Positions 63,404-64,000 of a DNA stretch of 64,000 nt are shown piece by piece. The stretch covers positions 1-64,000 of the forward strand of contig UQFS01000019.1 of the NCBI GenBank assembly GCA_900540375.1, written 5' to 3'. A program made the position numbers and the translations under genes. Numbering within the stretch: position 1 is the stretch's first letter; each line of letters starts with the position of its first letter. The notes under the pieces were generated by a model. That model did not search any database, was not told where the DNA came from, and was given only the letters and a program-made list of their open reading frames with translations. The DNA is from an uncultured Prevotella sp. (GTDB taxonomy: Bacteria > Bacteroidota > Bacteroidia > Bacteroidales > Bacteroidaceae).

Positions 63404-63775
63404 GGGAAAACTGACATTTTTCGGCCCTTTTCCTTGCGTTTTTCTGCACCAAGGTGTCCTTTGCGCTGAATTTTGCGATTCTCAGCTTATTTTTGTAACA
63501 TACTGATTGTCAGGCAAATACAAACAATATCGAGAGCTTTAGCGCTCAAAAAGCCTCTTTAGTCATAAAAAAACTGCTGAAAGTATGTCTCAAAGTACCT
63601 TTTTGATGCTGTCATCTAAGCTTTCTGACCCTGTCATCTCGGCTTTCTGACCTGATCATCACGCCGAGATGACCGGGTCAGAAAGCCTTTTTGATCACTT
63701 CATCTCAGAATTTTCTCTCAAAGTGCCTTCTTCGCTTCTCCAGAATGAAAGCTCACGGTGAACTACTTTTGTAAG
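63404..63775 (+). repeat. Dispersed intergenic element, copy C
   Basis: The head (TGTTGGGAAAACTGACATTT from about 63400) aligns without gaps for about 130 bases to copies A and B, and the tail TTCTCCAGAATGAAAGCT with CGGTGAACTACTTTTGTAA (63737-63774) matches as well. The middle has three exact CTTTCTGA/TCAGAAAG motifs. The hairpin at 63621-63685 has 23-base arms with a single mismatch. No credible gene lies in it. Confidence 0.75.
63621..63685. repeat. Long hairpin inside element copy C
   Basis: Arms at 63621-63643 and 63663-63685 (CTTTCTGACCC..GTCATCTCGGC and its complement) pair over 23 bases with one mismatch, enclosing a 19-base loop that itself contains TTTCTGAC. No T run follows directly. 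Confidence 0.8.
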
Positions 63776-63930
63776 ATTCTTTGCAACTAAACAGCGGTCC
63801 GTGCTCATCTACTCCTTAATTATATATAGCGCTCACTGTCAATAAAGGCAGCTTTATTGTTCAGTTTTGCCAACTCTTGAAAACAATAGGTCAAACATTG
63901 TAAAAATCCTGATTTTTAAGTGCTTGAAAG

Positions 63931-63961
63931 TTGCAACCTATTATTTTTTTTCCTAAATTTG
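63931..63961 (+). promoter_or_regulatory. Outward promoter at the right edge
   Basis: TTGC at 63931-63934, exactly 19 bases, then TAAATTTG at 63954-63961. It faces a gene beyond the window. A small hairpin (GACGCG / CGCGTC, 63974-63993) lies in the expected leader. Confidence 0.55.
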
Positions 63962-64000
63962 CCATCATAAACGGACGCGTTGAGAACCGCGTCGCTATCG

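Overview
The window reads as chromosomal DNA of a Bacteroidota bacterium, most likely Prevotella or a close relative. The evidence is the promoter type (TTTG, about 19-20 bases, then TAnnTTTG, found before many genes), a SusC/SusD locus, a hybrid two-component system, type III glutamine synthetase, the DapL route to lysine, and tricorn-type S41 and GYF_2 proteins. I saw no rRNA, tRNA or CRISPR array.

Layout. Bases 1-500 hold the 3' part of an IS4-type transposase. Bases 515-11436 form a nitrogen-assimilation block: a leftward glnK-amt-amt-asnB operon and a rightward dapF-dapL-porin-glnN run, with glnK and dapF divided by a two-way promoter region. Next come a large tricorn-like peptidase, a 304-bp miniature inverted-repeat element, a leftward maoC-DUF4250-glmS-GYF group, a PIN/DUF6364 pair, a HAD phosphatase with a YfhO membrane protein, and mtnN-luxS (activated methyl cycle). 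A hybrid sensor/regulator follows at 25295-29302. Then come trxA, tsaE and dnaE on the minus strand and a rightward psd-pssA-DUF486-bcp stretch. The DUF486 gene is truncated, and a nearby nhaC has lost its middle. A lipoprotein/repeat-protein pair of unknown role, rubrerythrin, alanine dehydrogenase, small peptides and an MscS-type channel follow.

Bases 48645-62261 are a polysaccharide utilization locus: susC, susD, two surface lipoproteins, GH5 and PA14-bearing GH31. The enzyme pair points to xyloglucan or a related beta-glucan. A Cof-type phosphatase and an outward-facing promoter end the window.

The most notable unexplained structure is a family of three related intergenic elements of about 370-395 bp (24596-24993 on the minus strand, 43735-44129 and 63404-63775 on the plus strand). 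They share a conserved head of about 130 bases, a conserved tail, and a middle built from CTTTCTGA / TCAGAAAG and TCATCTC motifs that form strong hairpins. They have no terminal inverted repeats and no credible reading frame. Second in interest is a 28-residue hydrophobic peptide gene at 44464-44550, with an unusually strong Shine-Dalgarno for this phylum, too short for ordinary gene calling.
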